From contig OY729430.1 in assembly GCA_963422415.1 (NCBI GenBank), positions 1,178,001 through 1,242,000 on the forward strand: a DNA stretch of 64,000 nucleotides. Direction: 5' to 3'. The notes under the pieces are model-generated. The model did not search any database and was not told the DNA's origin. It worked only from the letters and a program-made list of their open reading frames with translations. Source of the DNA: Bin34 sp963422415 (GTDB taxonomy: Bacteria; Chloroflexota; Anaerolineae; Caldilineales; Caldilineaceae). Positions 17,319-25,791 of the stretch are shown here, in pieces (the stretch's first letter is position 1; each line of letters starts with the position of its first letter). Both the position numbers and the translations under genes were made by a program.

Positions 17319-20285
17319 ATGCCCGATCCTGCCAGGTCTTGGGGCCGCGTCATAGGCATGGCACTGAGTCTGTTGCTCCTTTTTCCCAATGGAGTTCAGG
17401 CCCAAGTGACAGAACCACTCCCCTTGGGTCCGGATCTGCGAGAGCAACATGCTGTGGCTGATCTGGTGGATTATCTCATGGCGCACATGACGGCGGCAGA
17501 CAAAGTCGGCCAACTCTTTGTGGTTCCCGTTGCAGGCACGGAAATCGCTCCCGCGGACGATGTGTTGGAACTGATACATGTCTACCGGGTGGGAGGCGTG
17601 ATACTCAGCGAACGGAATCAGAATTGGGACAACCGCTCCGGGACGGACACCCCTAGGCAGGTAGCCCGCCTGACTGGCCAACTGCAGGCCGCGGCCCTTG
17701 GCTATTTTGTGCCATCGGACGCTGTGCTGAGGTTGTCGACAGACAAGGAGCCGGTCACTACTGTCCCGGCGCTTTCCGACTTGCCATCTGCCTTGGGTAT
17801 ACCCCTGTGGATTGGCGCGGCAATGCGCGAGGAAGGGCAGCTGCAACCATCCCTGCGCAATGGCTTTACACCCCAGCCCAGCCAGATGGCCTTGGGAGCC
17901 ACCTGGGATCCAACCTTTGCTCGCGCCATGGGCACCATTTTGGGTCAGGAATTGCAGGCGGTGGGTATCAATCTGTTGCTGGGTCCGGATCTGGACATCA
18001 TAGGTCCAGATCCGCCCTTGTCTGCGCATCTGTCCACTACCGCCGCGTTTGGGGGCGACAGCTGGTGGGCGGGGCAGAATGGCCGAGCCTTCATTCAGGG
18101 AGTTCAGGATGGCAGCAATCGACGCTTGCTGGCCTTTGCCCGACATTTTCCGGGACAGGGAGCCCGGGACCGCTTACCCGATCAAGAACTGGCCACCATT
18201 CAGGGCAATCTGGAAGATCTGCGTCGGGGTGCACTGGTTCCTTTTGCGCAGGCTGCTCACATGGTGGTCAGGGAGCCTGACATGTGGCCGGTCGGCACGG
18301 CCCATGGATTTGTGACCAGCCACGTCCGGTACAGTGGGTTCCTGCGTGCCCGGGAACGCACACCTCCCATCAGTCTATCGACACAACTGGGTGAAATGTT
18401 GGCCTTGGAAGAGTTTCAGGACTGGCGCCAGCAGGGCGGCCTGTTGCTCAGCGATGCCTTGGGAGTACGGGCCATCCGCCGATACTATGATCCTTCTGGC
18501 GCTTCCTTTCTTGCACAGCGCATAGCCAATGACGCCTTTCAGGCCGGAAATGATCTTCTGTGGCTGGATCAGTATGAAGATGGCGCCGATACTGTAGCCA
18601 TTCGAGAAACGGTAGAGTTTTTCCAAACCCAGTATCGGGAGAAACCGGATTTCGCCTTGGCCGTGGACGAGTCGGTGCGCCATATCCTGCAGGCCAAGCT
18701 GCAGATTTTTCCGCTCCGCGCCCTCTCGGTTTCCGCAGCATCCCTAGAAGCGGAGAGCCATGTCACGACAGCCGCGGGCTGGGTGCCCGGTCCAGCCGTC
18801 AGGGAAGAAGAAACGAATTGGGTAGGGTTCCATCTTCAGGATGTCGTGGCGACCGAGGCGGACCTGGCTGCATTTGCCTCCGAGAGTATGGCTTTCAAGC
18901 GCGATGTGGTGACACGCGTCGCCCAAGCGGCGGTCACCCTGCTGCATTCCAATTGGAGCCTGGCAGGCGATCGGTTGCCAACCGCCCCTAGCGTGAACGA
19001 CCGGCTGGTCATCTTTACAGACAGCCGTCTACAAGCCGCATGTCTCCTGTGTTCGGCGGAATCCATTCTGGGGCCAGAGATGGCCGAGCAATCCATCTTG
19101 CGTCTCTTCGGACCGGAAGCCACGCGGCAGATGGCGCCCAATCGGCTTGCCAGTTTCACTCTGTCCCAGCTCCTTGACGTGCTGAACCAGGCGGCGGATG
19201 GGAGCTCACGTCTGCGGGTGGACAGAGCTCTCAACAACGCGGACTGGATCATTTTTGCCATGCTGAATGTAGATGTGGAAGAACACCCATCCAGCGACGC
19301 GGTCTCCCAGTTTCTGCGACAACGCGGGGATCTGGCCGCGGAAAAACGACTTGTAGTCCTGGCGTTTGATGCCCCCTTCGCACTGGACGGAACGGACATC
19401 AGCAAGCTGACGGCCTATATTGGAGCGTACAGTCCCGCGGCGGCGTTTGTGGACGCCGCGGTGCGGGCTCTGTTTCGGGATCTGGAATTTCAGGGGGCTC
19501 CGCCGGTAAGCGTGCCCGGGACCCGCTACAGCAGTCTGATAGAACGACTGGAGCCCGATCCCGATCAGGTGATTCCCCTGACTCTGTCCGACGAGAAGCG
19601 CAGCGACTTCGCCCTGGATCGGTTTGATGTCCATCTGGGGGATACGATTGTCATCAAGGCGGGCCCCATTGTGGACCGCAACGGACATCCCGTGCCCGAT
19701 GGCACTCCAGTCCAGTTTTTCCTGAAGTATTCCGGATCTGGTCTCAACCTGTGGACAGAACCCGTACCGTCGGAAAACGGCTATGGCATGATCGAGGTCC
19801 TGTTGGATCGGCCTGAGATCCTGGAAGTGGCCGCCGGCAGCATAGACAGTCGCACCAGCGTAACGCTGCAGATCAATGTCGGTGCAGAGAAATCGGCGCT
19901 GATTACGTCCGTGGAACCCGATATGCCTCTGTCCACCGCACCTGATCCGACAGTGCAGGTTCAGGTGCCGAATCCAGGTTCCCGCCCTGATTCGGTCTCG
20001 TGGTTCGCCTTGGCAATCGGCCAGTTTCTCTCCTCTTTCCTGCTGCTGGGCGTCTGCTTGGCGACCTATTGCCTAGTAGTCCGCACGCGCATGACATCCG
20101 ATACCATGATGTTTCGAATGTTGTGGGCCAGTGTCGCGGGTGCCATGGTCTACCTGATCTACGGAATTGCGGGCGAGCCAATCCTTGGGGGAGCAGTGCC
20201 AAGTTCCTTGTATTCGTGGATGGCTGCACCTGTGACGGTATTGTCATCCTTGCTGATTCTGACTGTGTTGCATCGCAGGACATAG
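17319..20285 (+). CDS. Secreted, membrane-tethered glycoside hydrolase family 3-like protein
   Basis: From the ATG at 17319 the protein starts with a signal peptide (hydrophobic 'VIGMALSLLLLF', probable cleavage after 'GVQA'); the frame opens upstream at 17043, but that part looks non-coding. A GH3 N-terminal barrel follows: 'ADKVGQLFVVPVAGTEI', 'VYRVGGVILSERNQN', 'MALGATWDPTFARAMGTI', 'LAFARHFPGQGARDR' and 'GLLLSDALGVRAIRRYYD', whose Asp matches the GH3 nucleophile. The expected 'KHFPGHG...DSH' segment is altered (RHFPGQG, no DSH), so a NagZ-type acid/base His is not visible. An Ig-like Big1-type domain ('HLGDTIVIKAGPIVDRNGHP') and three C-terminal membrane helices end the protein. It probably trims surface or environmental glycans. 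Confidence 0.85.
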   Translation: MPDPARSWGRVIGMALSLLLLFPNGVQAQVTEPLPLGPDLREQHAVADLVDYLMAHMTAADKVGQLFVVPVAGTEIAPADDVLELIHVYRVGGVILSERNQNWDNRSGTDTPRQVARLTGQLQAAALGYFVPSDAVLRLSTDKEPVTTVPALSDLPSALGIPLWIGAAMREEGQLQPSLRNGFTPQPSQMALGATWDPTFARAMGTILGQELQAVGINLLLGPDLDIIGPDPPLSAHLSTTAAFGGDSWWAGQNGRAFIQGVQDGSNRRLLAFARHFPGQGARDRLPDQELATIQGNLEDLRRGALVPFAQAAHMVVREPDMWPVGTAHGFVTSHVRYSGFLRARERTPPISLSTQLGEMLALEEFQDWRQQGGLLLSDALGVRAIRRYYDPSGASFLAQRIANDAFQAGNDLLWLDQYEDGADTVAIRETVEFFQTQYREKPDFALAVDESVRHILQAKLQIFPLRALSVSAASLEAESHVTTAAGWVPGPAVREEETNWVGFHLQDVVATEADLAAFASESMAFKRDVVTRVAQAAVTLLHSNWSLAGDRLPTAPSVNDRLVIFTDSRLQAACLLCSAESILGPEMAEQSILRLFGPEATRQMAPNRLASFTLSQLLDVLNQAADGSSRLRVDRALNNADWIIFAMLNVDVEEHPSSDAVSQFLRQRGDLAAEKRLVVLAFDAPFALDGTDISKLTAYIGAYSPAAAFVDAAVRALFRDLEFQGAPPVSVPGTRYSSLIERLEPDPDQVIPLTLSDEKRSDFALDRFDVHLGDTIVIKAGPIVDRNGHPVPDGTPVQFFLKYSGSGLNLWTEPVPSENGYGMIEVLLDRPEILEVAAGSIDSRTSVTLQINVGAEKSALITSVEPDMPLSTAPDPTVQVQVPNPGSRPDSVSWFALAIGQFLSSFLLLGVCLATYCLVVRTRMTSDTMMFRMLWASVAGAMVYLIYGIAGEPILGGAVPSSLYSWMAAPVTVLSSLLILTVLHRRT

Positions 20286-20644
20286 CCGTCTCCCGATGAT
20301 CTCCTTCCACATTTCCATAAGGAATGACGTCAAGACCGGTCTCAATTTGCGTACCGGATCGGCAGGCCGCGGAGCCGAGTTGCCCATGCGGCAGTGCATG
20401 GATTACAGTACGCTGCATGTTGCGGCTCCACTTGGGAACTGCCAAGCATTGGGTCATGGAGAATCCCAAGGCTGTTTGCAACCATGTTGCCACACGCAGA
20501 CTTGTCCTGAATCAAGTTCGATTCTGTTACGGCGCAACAGGGGCAATATTGCGATACAACTTCCTACAACATCGTGCTCGAAGACTGTAAATTGGACAAT
20601 GGGATCTGCGCACGCCTTTCCCGTTTGCCAAGACTGCCTTTGCC
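20286..20644. other. Non-coding stretch, no gene recognised
   Basis: Only short frames occur on both strands, none with family resemblance. It separates the GH3 gene from the sulfatase relic. Confidence 0.4.
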
Positions 20645-21655
20645 ATGTCCCAGGGACCTGCCATTCTGCTCATCTTCCATGATGACATGGGGTTCTCGAA
20701 TCTCGGTTGCTATGGCGGCGAGGTTGCCCCCCTTGGATTCGTTGGCTATGGATGGATTGCGCTATAGCCAGCTCTATAGCGCCGCGCGGTGCTGCCCTTC
20801 GCATGGATCATTGCTGACCGACCGGGCGTAGCAGGCGGATATTGGTCACATGATGGGAAGCCATGGGATCGATGGGTATCTTGGGCGACAAGGCAGTGAC
20901 CTTGGCCGAAGTCCTCAGGCAAAGTGGCTACGCCACCTGCATGTCGGGCAAGTGGCATGTTACGCGTCGTGTAGAGGCCCAAAACTGGCCCTACCAGCGC
21001 GGATTCGATAAATTCTTTGGAATTGTCCTGTCCACCGGGGCCGTCAATTATTGGCAGCCCCGGACCCGGAATAACGTGCACGTTGAACCTCAAGGGGAGG
21101 ACTTCGTCTTCATGAAGGCGATTTCCGATCCGCATGGAAGCAATGGGCCTTCTGCATGCCGATTGAGACTTAAGCCCCGTGATCCTAGGGTTGGGCCCTA
21201 GGGAGAGGATCCGCACAAGGAATGGCAGACTTGGTGCATGGAAGTCTTACAGCCCAACTCGATCGCATAGATCAAGGTATAGGCCGGATTCTGGCAGCCT
21301 TGCAGGAAACAGGTCAGCTCGAGAACACCTTCATCCTCTTTCTGACGGACAACGGAGGCTGCACCGAAGAACTGGGACCCCACTTGCGGCAACAGACTGG
21401 ACATAGACCCCGGGACCCGAGGACACCCATGCCAGCTACGGGGCGCCGTGGGCCAATCTTTCCAGCACTCCTTTCCGGTTGTACAAGCGCTGGGCGCACG
21501 AGGGCGGAATCGCCACGACCTTGATTGTGTATTGGAAGGGCATCGAGGGCCAATGCGAACGGAAATACCAGCCCCCAGCTGCAGGACATTATGGCCGCCG
21601 ACAAGTGCTCAACCTCATTCAACGGACAGGACATAATCCCTTTGGAAGGCTTTAG
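20645..21655 (+). pseudogene. Decayed arylsulfatase
   Basis: Starting 'MSQGPAILLIFHDDMGFSNL' (metal-binding DD) and 'GCYGGEVAPL', the relic keeps 'QLYSAARCCPSHGSLLTDRA', the activation motif with the essential Arg changed to His (CCPSH for CxPSR), then hits a stop. In another frame: 'VTLAEVLRQSGYATCMSGKW', 'QNWPYQRGFDKFFGI'. Further on: 'LDRIDQGIGRILAALQETGQ', 'LENTFILFLTDNGGCTEELG' and, in a third frame near 21440-21560, 'SYGAPWANL', 'KRWAHEGGIATTLIVYWKG'. This is the full order of an AslA-type enzyme with at least four disruptions. It was independent of the relic at 4735-5640, because the two cover overlapping parts with different sequence. Confidence 0.85.
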
Positions 21656-22124
21656 ATTGTCACCTACTTTCTGAAAAGAACCCACGAAATGGGACATCTT
21701 AACTATTGGGGGCCTGAGCCGCAGTTTTCTTCTGGAGGCAAACCCGCCCCGTCCAAACCGATCCAGACAGGTTGTCTCGAGGGTCAGCCGAGCGCCGACT
21801 TGCCTGCAGTTGGCGTTCCGCAGACCCTGCAATTGTCCCGGACGCTTTGAACGCCCATGGCAGGGATACGGGGCGTTTGGCTGCAATGAGTCGCTTGGAT
21901 ACATGGCCTGATCAAGGCGACCACAATGAGAATTTCGGTCCTCAACGCCGACGCCGTGCGGGCAGGTCATTGTAGTATTATCAGAGGCAGCGAGCGTCGC
22001 GGGAGAAGCGTGCTGTTGGCGCATGCTCCATGCATGGTTTTCATGGCCCTTGGCGTTCCGAGGCTCACGCTGTTGCGTGTTTGACTGGGTTTTGTTGTCC
22101 GGTTTTCGTTCACTGGAGGCGATC
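21656..22124. other. Intergenic stretch before the TRAP binding-protein gene
   Basis: No convincing coding frame is present. The last 100 bases must contain the promoter of the binding-protein gene. A 'tagtattatc' patch near 21972 is the only AT-rich candidate and is not supported by a clear -35. Confidence 0.35.
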
Positions 22125-23243
22125 ATGGAAAGAAGAAAGTTCGTGGGGGTGGCGGCGCTGGCCACCGCGGCGGCCACCGCATCGGCCTGTGCCCTGTCTG
22201 CTACGGAGATTACGACCGCGGTATCGGATGAGCCTTCGCTGCCGGAGATATCGTGGCAAATGGCCACCAGTTGGCCTCCGTTGCTGGATACCATCTTTGG
22301 TGGAGCCACGACCTTTGCCGATGTGGTCAGCGTCCTTACCAGCGGTAAATTCTTGATTGACGTGCGGGCCGCCGGCGAGTTGGCACCAGGGCTGGAAGTA
22401 CTGAATGTGGTGGAACAGGGAGCCGTGCAATGTGGCCACACGGCCTCGTATTACTACACAGGCAAGAGTCCTGTGACCGCCTTTGGCACCGCCTTGCCCT
22501 TTGGTTTGACGAACCGCCAGAACAATGCCTGGTTTTACCAGGGTGGTGGCTTGGATCTGCTCCAGGAGTTCTACGCGGAGCGATTTGGCGTAATCCAGTT
22601 TCCAGCGGGCAATACCGGAGTCCAGATGGGCGGCTGGTTCAATAAGGAAATCAATTCGATCGCGGACTTGGAAGGTTTGAAGATGCGCATTCCTGGACTG
22701 GGCGGTCAGGTCATGGATCGCCTCGGTGTCACCGTGCAGGTGCTGCCCGGAGGCGAAATCTTTCAGGCGTTGCAGACGGGCGCGATTGACGCCGCCGAGT
22801 GGGTCGGGCCCTACGACGATATGAAGCTGAATTTTCAGCAGGCCGCCCAGTACTATTACTATCCGGGCTGGTGGGAGCCGGCCGCATCCTTGGAGGTCCA
22901 GATCAATTTGGACGAGTGGAATGCCCTGCCCGAGGAATACCAGGAAGTGGTGCGTTGCGCGGCCACCATGGCCAACATGAACATGATGGCCACGTATGAC
23001 GCCAAGAATCCGCCGGCCCTGCAGCTGCTGCGACAGGAAGAGGATGTCCAGTTGCTGCCGTTCCCGGACGATGTCCTGCAGGCAGCGGAAGCCGAGGCTT
23101 TCGGCATGTATGAAGAGACCGCCGCGGCCGATCCGGATTTCAGTGCAATCTTCGCTTCTTGGAGCCAGTTCCGATCTGAAATCCAGGCTTGGCATGGACT
23201 GGCGGAAGCGGCCATGGTCAGCTACCAGACACTGATGGCGTAG
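22125..23243 (+). CDS. TRAP transporter substrate-binding protein (DctP type)
   Basis: The ATG at 22125 is preceded by GGAGG at proper distance, which fixes the start. The 372-residue product begins with an 'MERRKFVGVAAL' signal with a possible lipobox at 'TASAC'. It then shows the family landmarks 'WQMATSWPP', 'GAVQCGHTASYYYTGKSP', 'NKEINSIADLEGLKMRIPG', the Arg of which normally binds the substrate carboxylate, and 'QTGAIDAAEWVGPYDDMKL'. This subclass resembles TRAP proteins for 2-oxo acids, although the substrate is not decided. The permease genes lie on the opposite strand and converge on it, which is unusual because the three genes normally form one operon. Confidence 0.93.
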   Translation: MERRKFVGVAALATAAATASACALSATEITTAVSDEPSLPEISWQMATSWPPLLDTIFGGATTFADVVSVLTSGKFLIDVRAAGELAPGLEVLNVVEQGAVQCGHTASYYYTGKSPVTAFGTALPFGLTNRQNNAWFYQGGGLDLLQEFYAERFGVIQFPAGNTGVQMGGWFNKEINSIADLEGLKMRIPGLGGQVMDRLGVTVQVLPGGEIFQALQTGAIDAAEWVGPYDDMKLNFQQAAQYYYYPGWWEPAASLEVQINLDEWNALPEEYQEVVRCAATMANMNMMATYDAKNPPALQLLRQEEDVQLLPFPDDVLQAAEAEAFGMYEETAAADPDFSAIFASWSQFRSEIQAWHGLAEAAMVSYQTLMA

Positions 23244-23330
23244 ACGGCGCCGTCCGGCGTTTCCCCTGATCTCGTCCCGATGCGGGAGCCCACGATTGCT
23301 GCACCGTGGAACGCGGGGACAGACAGAATC

Positions 23331-23360
23331 GCAGAACCCGGCTTGGAAGCCGGGTTCTGC
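23331..23360. terminator. Perfect 14-bp hairpin, bidirectional terminator between convergent TRAP genes
   Basis: The arms GCAGAACCCGGCTT and AAGCCGGGTTCTGC are exact reverse complements around a GG spacer. It lies 88 bases after the binding-protein stop and 28 bases after the permease stop on the other strand. It lacks a long T tract on either side, but position and symmetry fit a shared terminator. Confidence 0.8.
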
Positions 23361-23388
23361 GCGTCATGTCATGGCCCAAATTGGCGGA

Positions 23389-24738
23389 TTAGGCCATGGT
23401 CTGTACCAGCCACTGCACTGTTTGCGGAAAGACAATCACGATGATCAGAGCAAGGCCCTGCAGCGCCATGAAAGGCAGTGCACCCTTGTGAATGTCAATG
23501 ACCTTGACTTCCTTGGGAGCCACGGATTGGAGATAGAACAGGGAAAATCCCACCGGCGGAGAGATAAAGGCCATGTTCAGATTGATGGCCATCATGACGC
23601 CGAACCACACCAGGTCCACTCCTAGAGCTTGGGCGGCCGGCACGAACAGGGGCATGGCGATAAAGCTGATCTCGATGAATTCCAGATTGATGCCCAGCAG
23701 GAAAATAGCGATGTTGGCCACAATGATGAACCCCCAGAATCCGCCCGGCAAGTTCGTCAGCAGCCCTTGCACCAGGTCCTGTCCGCCCAGACGGTCGAAC
23801 ACCAAGCCAAAGAAAGTGGAACAAAACAGGATCATAATCACCAGCGACGTGATGTTGGCGGTGGAGCGGGCCGCCTGTTTGAGAACCTGCCAAGTAAGGG
23901 TACGGTTGAACAAGGAAAGCAGACAGGCGCCGAAGGCCCCTACTGCACCCGCCTCCGTCGGAGTGGCCAGACCCAGAAAAATGCTGCCCAGCACGGAGAA
24001 AATCAATAGGAGGGGCGGCACGACTGCCACTAGGATGCGCTTGAGCAGGGCATATCCCCGCAAGGTGCGTGCCTCCGGGGGCAGCGGCGGCGCCAGTTCC
24101 GGCTTGAGAAACGCCACCACGACGATGTAGAGGGCATAGAGGCCTGCCAGAATCAGGCCGGGAATGAGCGCCCCCAGAAACAGATCGCCGACTCCCACCC
24201 CAATCTGATCGCTGAGCACTACCAGCACCAAGCTGGGAGGCAGCAGCTGAGCCATGGTGCCGGACGAGGTGATAATGCCGGTGGCAAGTTGATGGTTGTA
24301 TCCATACCGGAGCATGATGGGCAGGGACAACAGCCCCATGACGATTACGGTGGCGGCCACCACCCCGGTGGCCGCCGCGAGCAAGGTGCCCACTAGGACC
24401 ACGGCCAAGGCCAGCCCTCCGGGTATGGGTCCCAACAGCTGACCCACGGTTTCCAGCAGCAACTCCGCCAGCCCGGATTTTTCAAATACTGCGCCCATGA
24501 ACACAAAGAAAATGATGGCCAGCAACGTGAAGTCGGACATGGTGCCAAACCAGCGGTTGGGCAAGAGCCGCAACCAGCGCAAGTCGAACACGCCCAGCGC
24601 CAAGCCGATCACCAGAAACAGAAAGGCCGTGCCGGCAAAGGAGTAGGCCACGGGGTAACCGTAGACAATCAACATGAAAAAGATGGCGAACATGACTAGG
24701 GCAAGCCATTCAAATCCCATGGTCTCCTCCTCTGACAA
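23389..24738 (-). CDS. TRAP transporter large permease (DctM type)
   Basis: This 449-residue polytopic membrane protein has about twelve hydrophobic helices and forms the ion-coupled transport pore. Recognisable family segments are 'GYPVAYSFAGTAFLFLVIGL', 'IFFVFMGAVFEKSGLAELLL', 'AAATGVVAATVIVMGLLSLP', 'LATGIITSSGTMAQLLPPSL' and 'ATPTEAGAVGAFGACLLSLF'. The C-terminal 'FGVMMAINLNMAFISPPVGF' with 'SLFYLQSVAPKEV' is diagnostic of the DctM/UctQ-M type. It lies 22 bases downstream of the small permease with which it forms the membrane complex. Confidence 0.95.
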   Translation of the reverse strand: MSEEETMGFEWLALVMFAIFFMLIVYGYPVAYSFAGTAFLFLVIGLALGVFDLRWLRLLPNRWFGTMSDFTLLAIIFFVFMGAVFEKSGLAELLLETVGQLLGPIPGGLALAVVLVGTLLAAATGVVAATVIVMGLLSLPIMLRYGYNHQLATGIITSSGTMAQLLPPSLVLVVLSDQIGVGVGDLFLGALIPGLILAGLYALYIVVVAFLKPELAPPLPPEARTLRGYALLKRILVAVVPPLLLIFSVLGSIFLGLATPTEAGAVGAFGACLLSLFNRTLTWQVLKQAARSTANITSLVIMILFCSTFFGLVFDRLGGQDLVQGLLTNLPGGFWGFIIVANIAIFLLGINLEFIEISFIAMPLFVPAAQALGVDLVWFGVMMAINLNMAFISPPVGFSLFYLQSVAPKEVKVIDIHKGALPFMALQGLALIIVIVFPQTVQWLVQTMA

Positions 24739-24760
24739 ATTTGGAATCTGGACCGCTGGA

Positions 24761-25426
24761 TCATTCCAGTCGCAAGGGCGCTTCGCCCTCCTGCAGGACT
24801 TTGGGCACTGCTCCTTCGTCGCTGCGCAACACCATCCACAACTTGATCTGCTCCGCCAACACCTGCAGGGCCAGCAAGGAGAAGGCCAACAGAATGAACG
24901 ATTTTATGGGGGCGCGGTTCAGGCCATCCGGATCCGGCGAGATTTCGCCGCAATACTGGCCCCGCAGATCCAGAAAGTCCACGAAATAGAATATGGATTG
25001 GAGCAGGGGTGCAGGTCCATCCTGAGCGAAACACCAAAGGCCGGAAGCGGAACGGCCCCAACTGGTCAACAACGGATTCCAGCTGACAATGATACCGATG
25101 ATACAGAACGGCAGAATCATGATAAAGTTCAACCAGAAATCCAAGGCGGCCCGTCGCTTGCGCGACCACTTGGAGTAAATGAAGTCGACACGCACATTGA
25201 TGCCGTGTTGCATGATGTAGGCGAAGCCCAGAAAAAACACCAGCGAAAACAGGTACCACTGCATTTCGATGAAGAGGTTGGATGACAGTTGCAACTCAAG
25301 GTACCGACCCAGGAAGCGGGCAGCCACGTTGTAGACTCCGATCACGACAGTGACCAATACTAGGTACACGGCGCTTTCTCCCACGACGTGGGAGATTCTG
25401 TCAACGGTCTGTACGAAAAAGGACAT
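24761..25426 (-). CDS. TRAP transporter small permease (DctQ type)
   Basis: The ATG at 25426 gives a 221-residue protein beginning 'MSFFVQTVDRISHVVGESAV', the usual family N-terminus; the frame stays open further upstream but that part is unlike the family. It has four or five membrane helices: 'YLVLVTVVIGVYNVAARFLG', 'WYLFSLVFFLGFAYIMQHGI', then 'NVRVDFIYSKWSRKRRAALD' (the conserved N-V-R-V-D turn), 'IMILPFCIIGIIVSWNPLLT' and a C-terminal helix. The insertion of about 50 residues around 'SASGLWCFAQDGPAPLL' is longer than in classical DctQ and common in the subclass with an extended small subunit. Confidence 0.9.
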   Translation of the reverse strand: MSFFVQTVDRISHVVGESAVYLVLVTVVIGVYNVAARFLGRYLELQLSSNLFIEMQWYLFSLVFFLGFAYIMQHGINVRVDFIYSKWSRKRRAALDFWLNFIMILPFCIIGIIVSWNPLLTSWGRSASGLWCFAQDGPAPLLQSIFYFVDFLDLRGQYCGEISPDPDGLNRAPIKSFILLAFSLLALQVLAEQIKLWMVLRSDEGAVPKVLQEGEAPLRLE

Positions 25427-25791
25427 GGGGCTGCACGATATGGCCGGCTCAGTGGAGTTGCGCCCCTTGATTATGCCAAGAGTTGGATTGATCCTGTGCA
25501 TTGCAAGAAGGGGCGGCGGAGGTGTCTTGTATTCCCCAATGCCAAATGCAAAAGAGCTGCCTGCAAGACAAGGCATGCAATTGCGCCGCCCCGGCTGCCA
25601 GATCCATTGTGGTGGTTCCACCGCTGACATAGTGGGAAGGGGCACGGGACCATGACCTCCGCGGCGGTATACAACGGAAGCCTAGGGGCGGCGCAGCTTG
25701 TTTTCATGAAACGGAGGCAGGGATTTGGGCTCAAGGCATTGTGTCTGTGGACGGTACCCCCGATATATGGGAGCAGGAGGTGAAAACTTGT
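25427..25791. other. Divergent intergenic region between the TRAP permeases and the composite ORF
   Basis: No gene is recognised. This region must hold the promoters of both flanking transcripts. Immediately before 25792 the sequence AGGAGGTG is a strong ribosome-binding site for the composite ORF. Confidence 0.4.
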
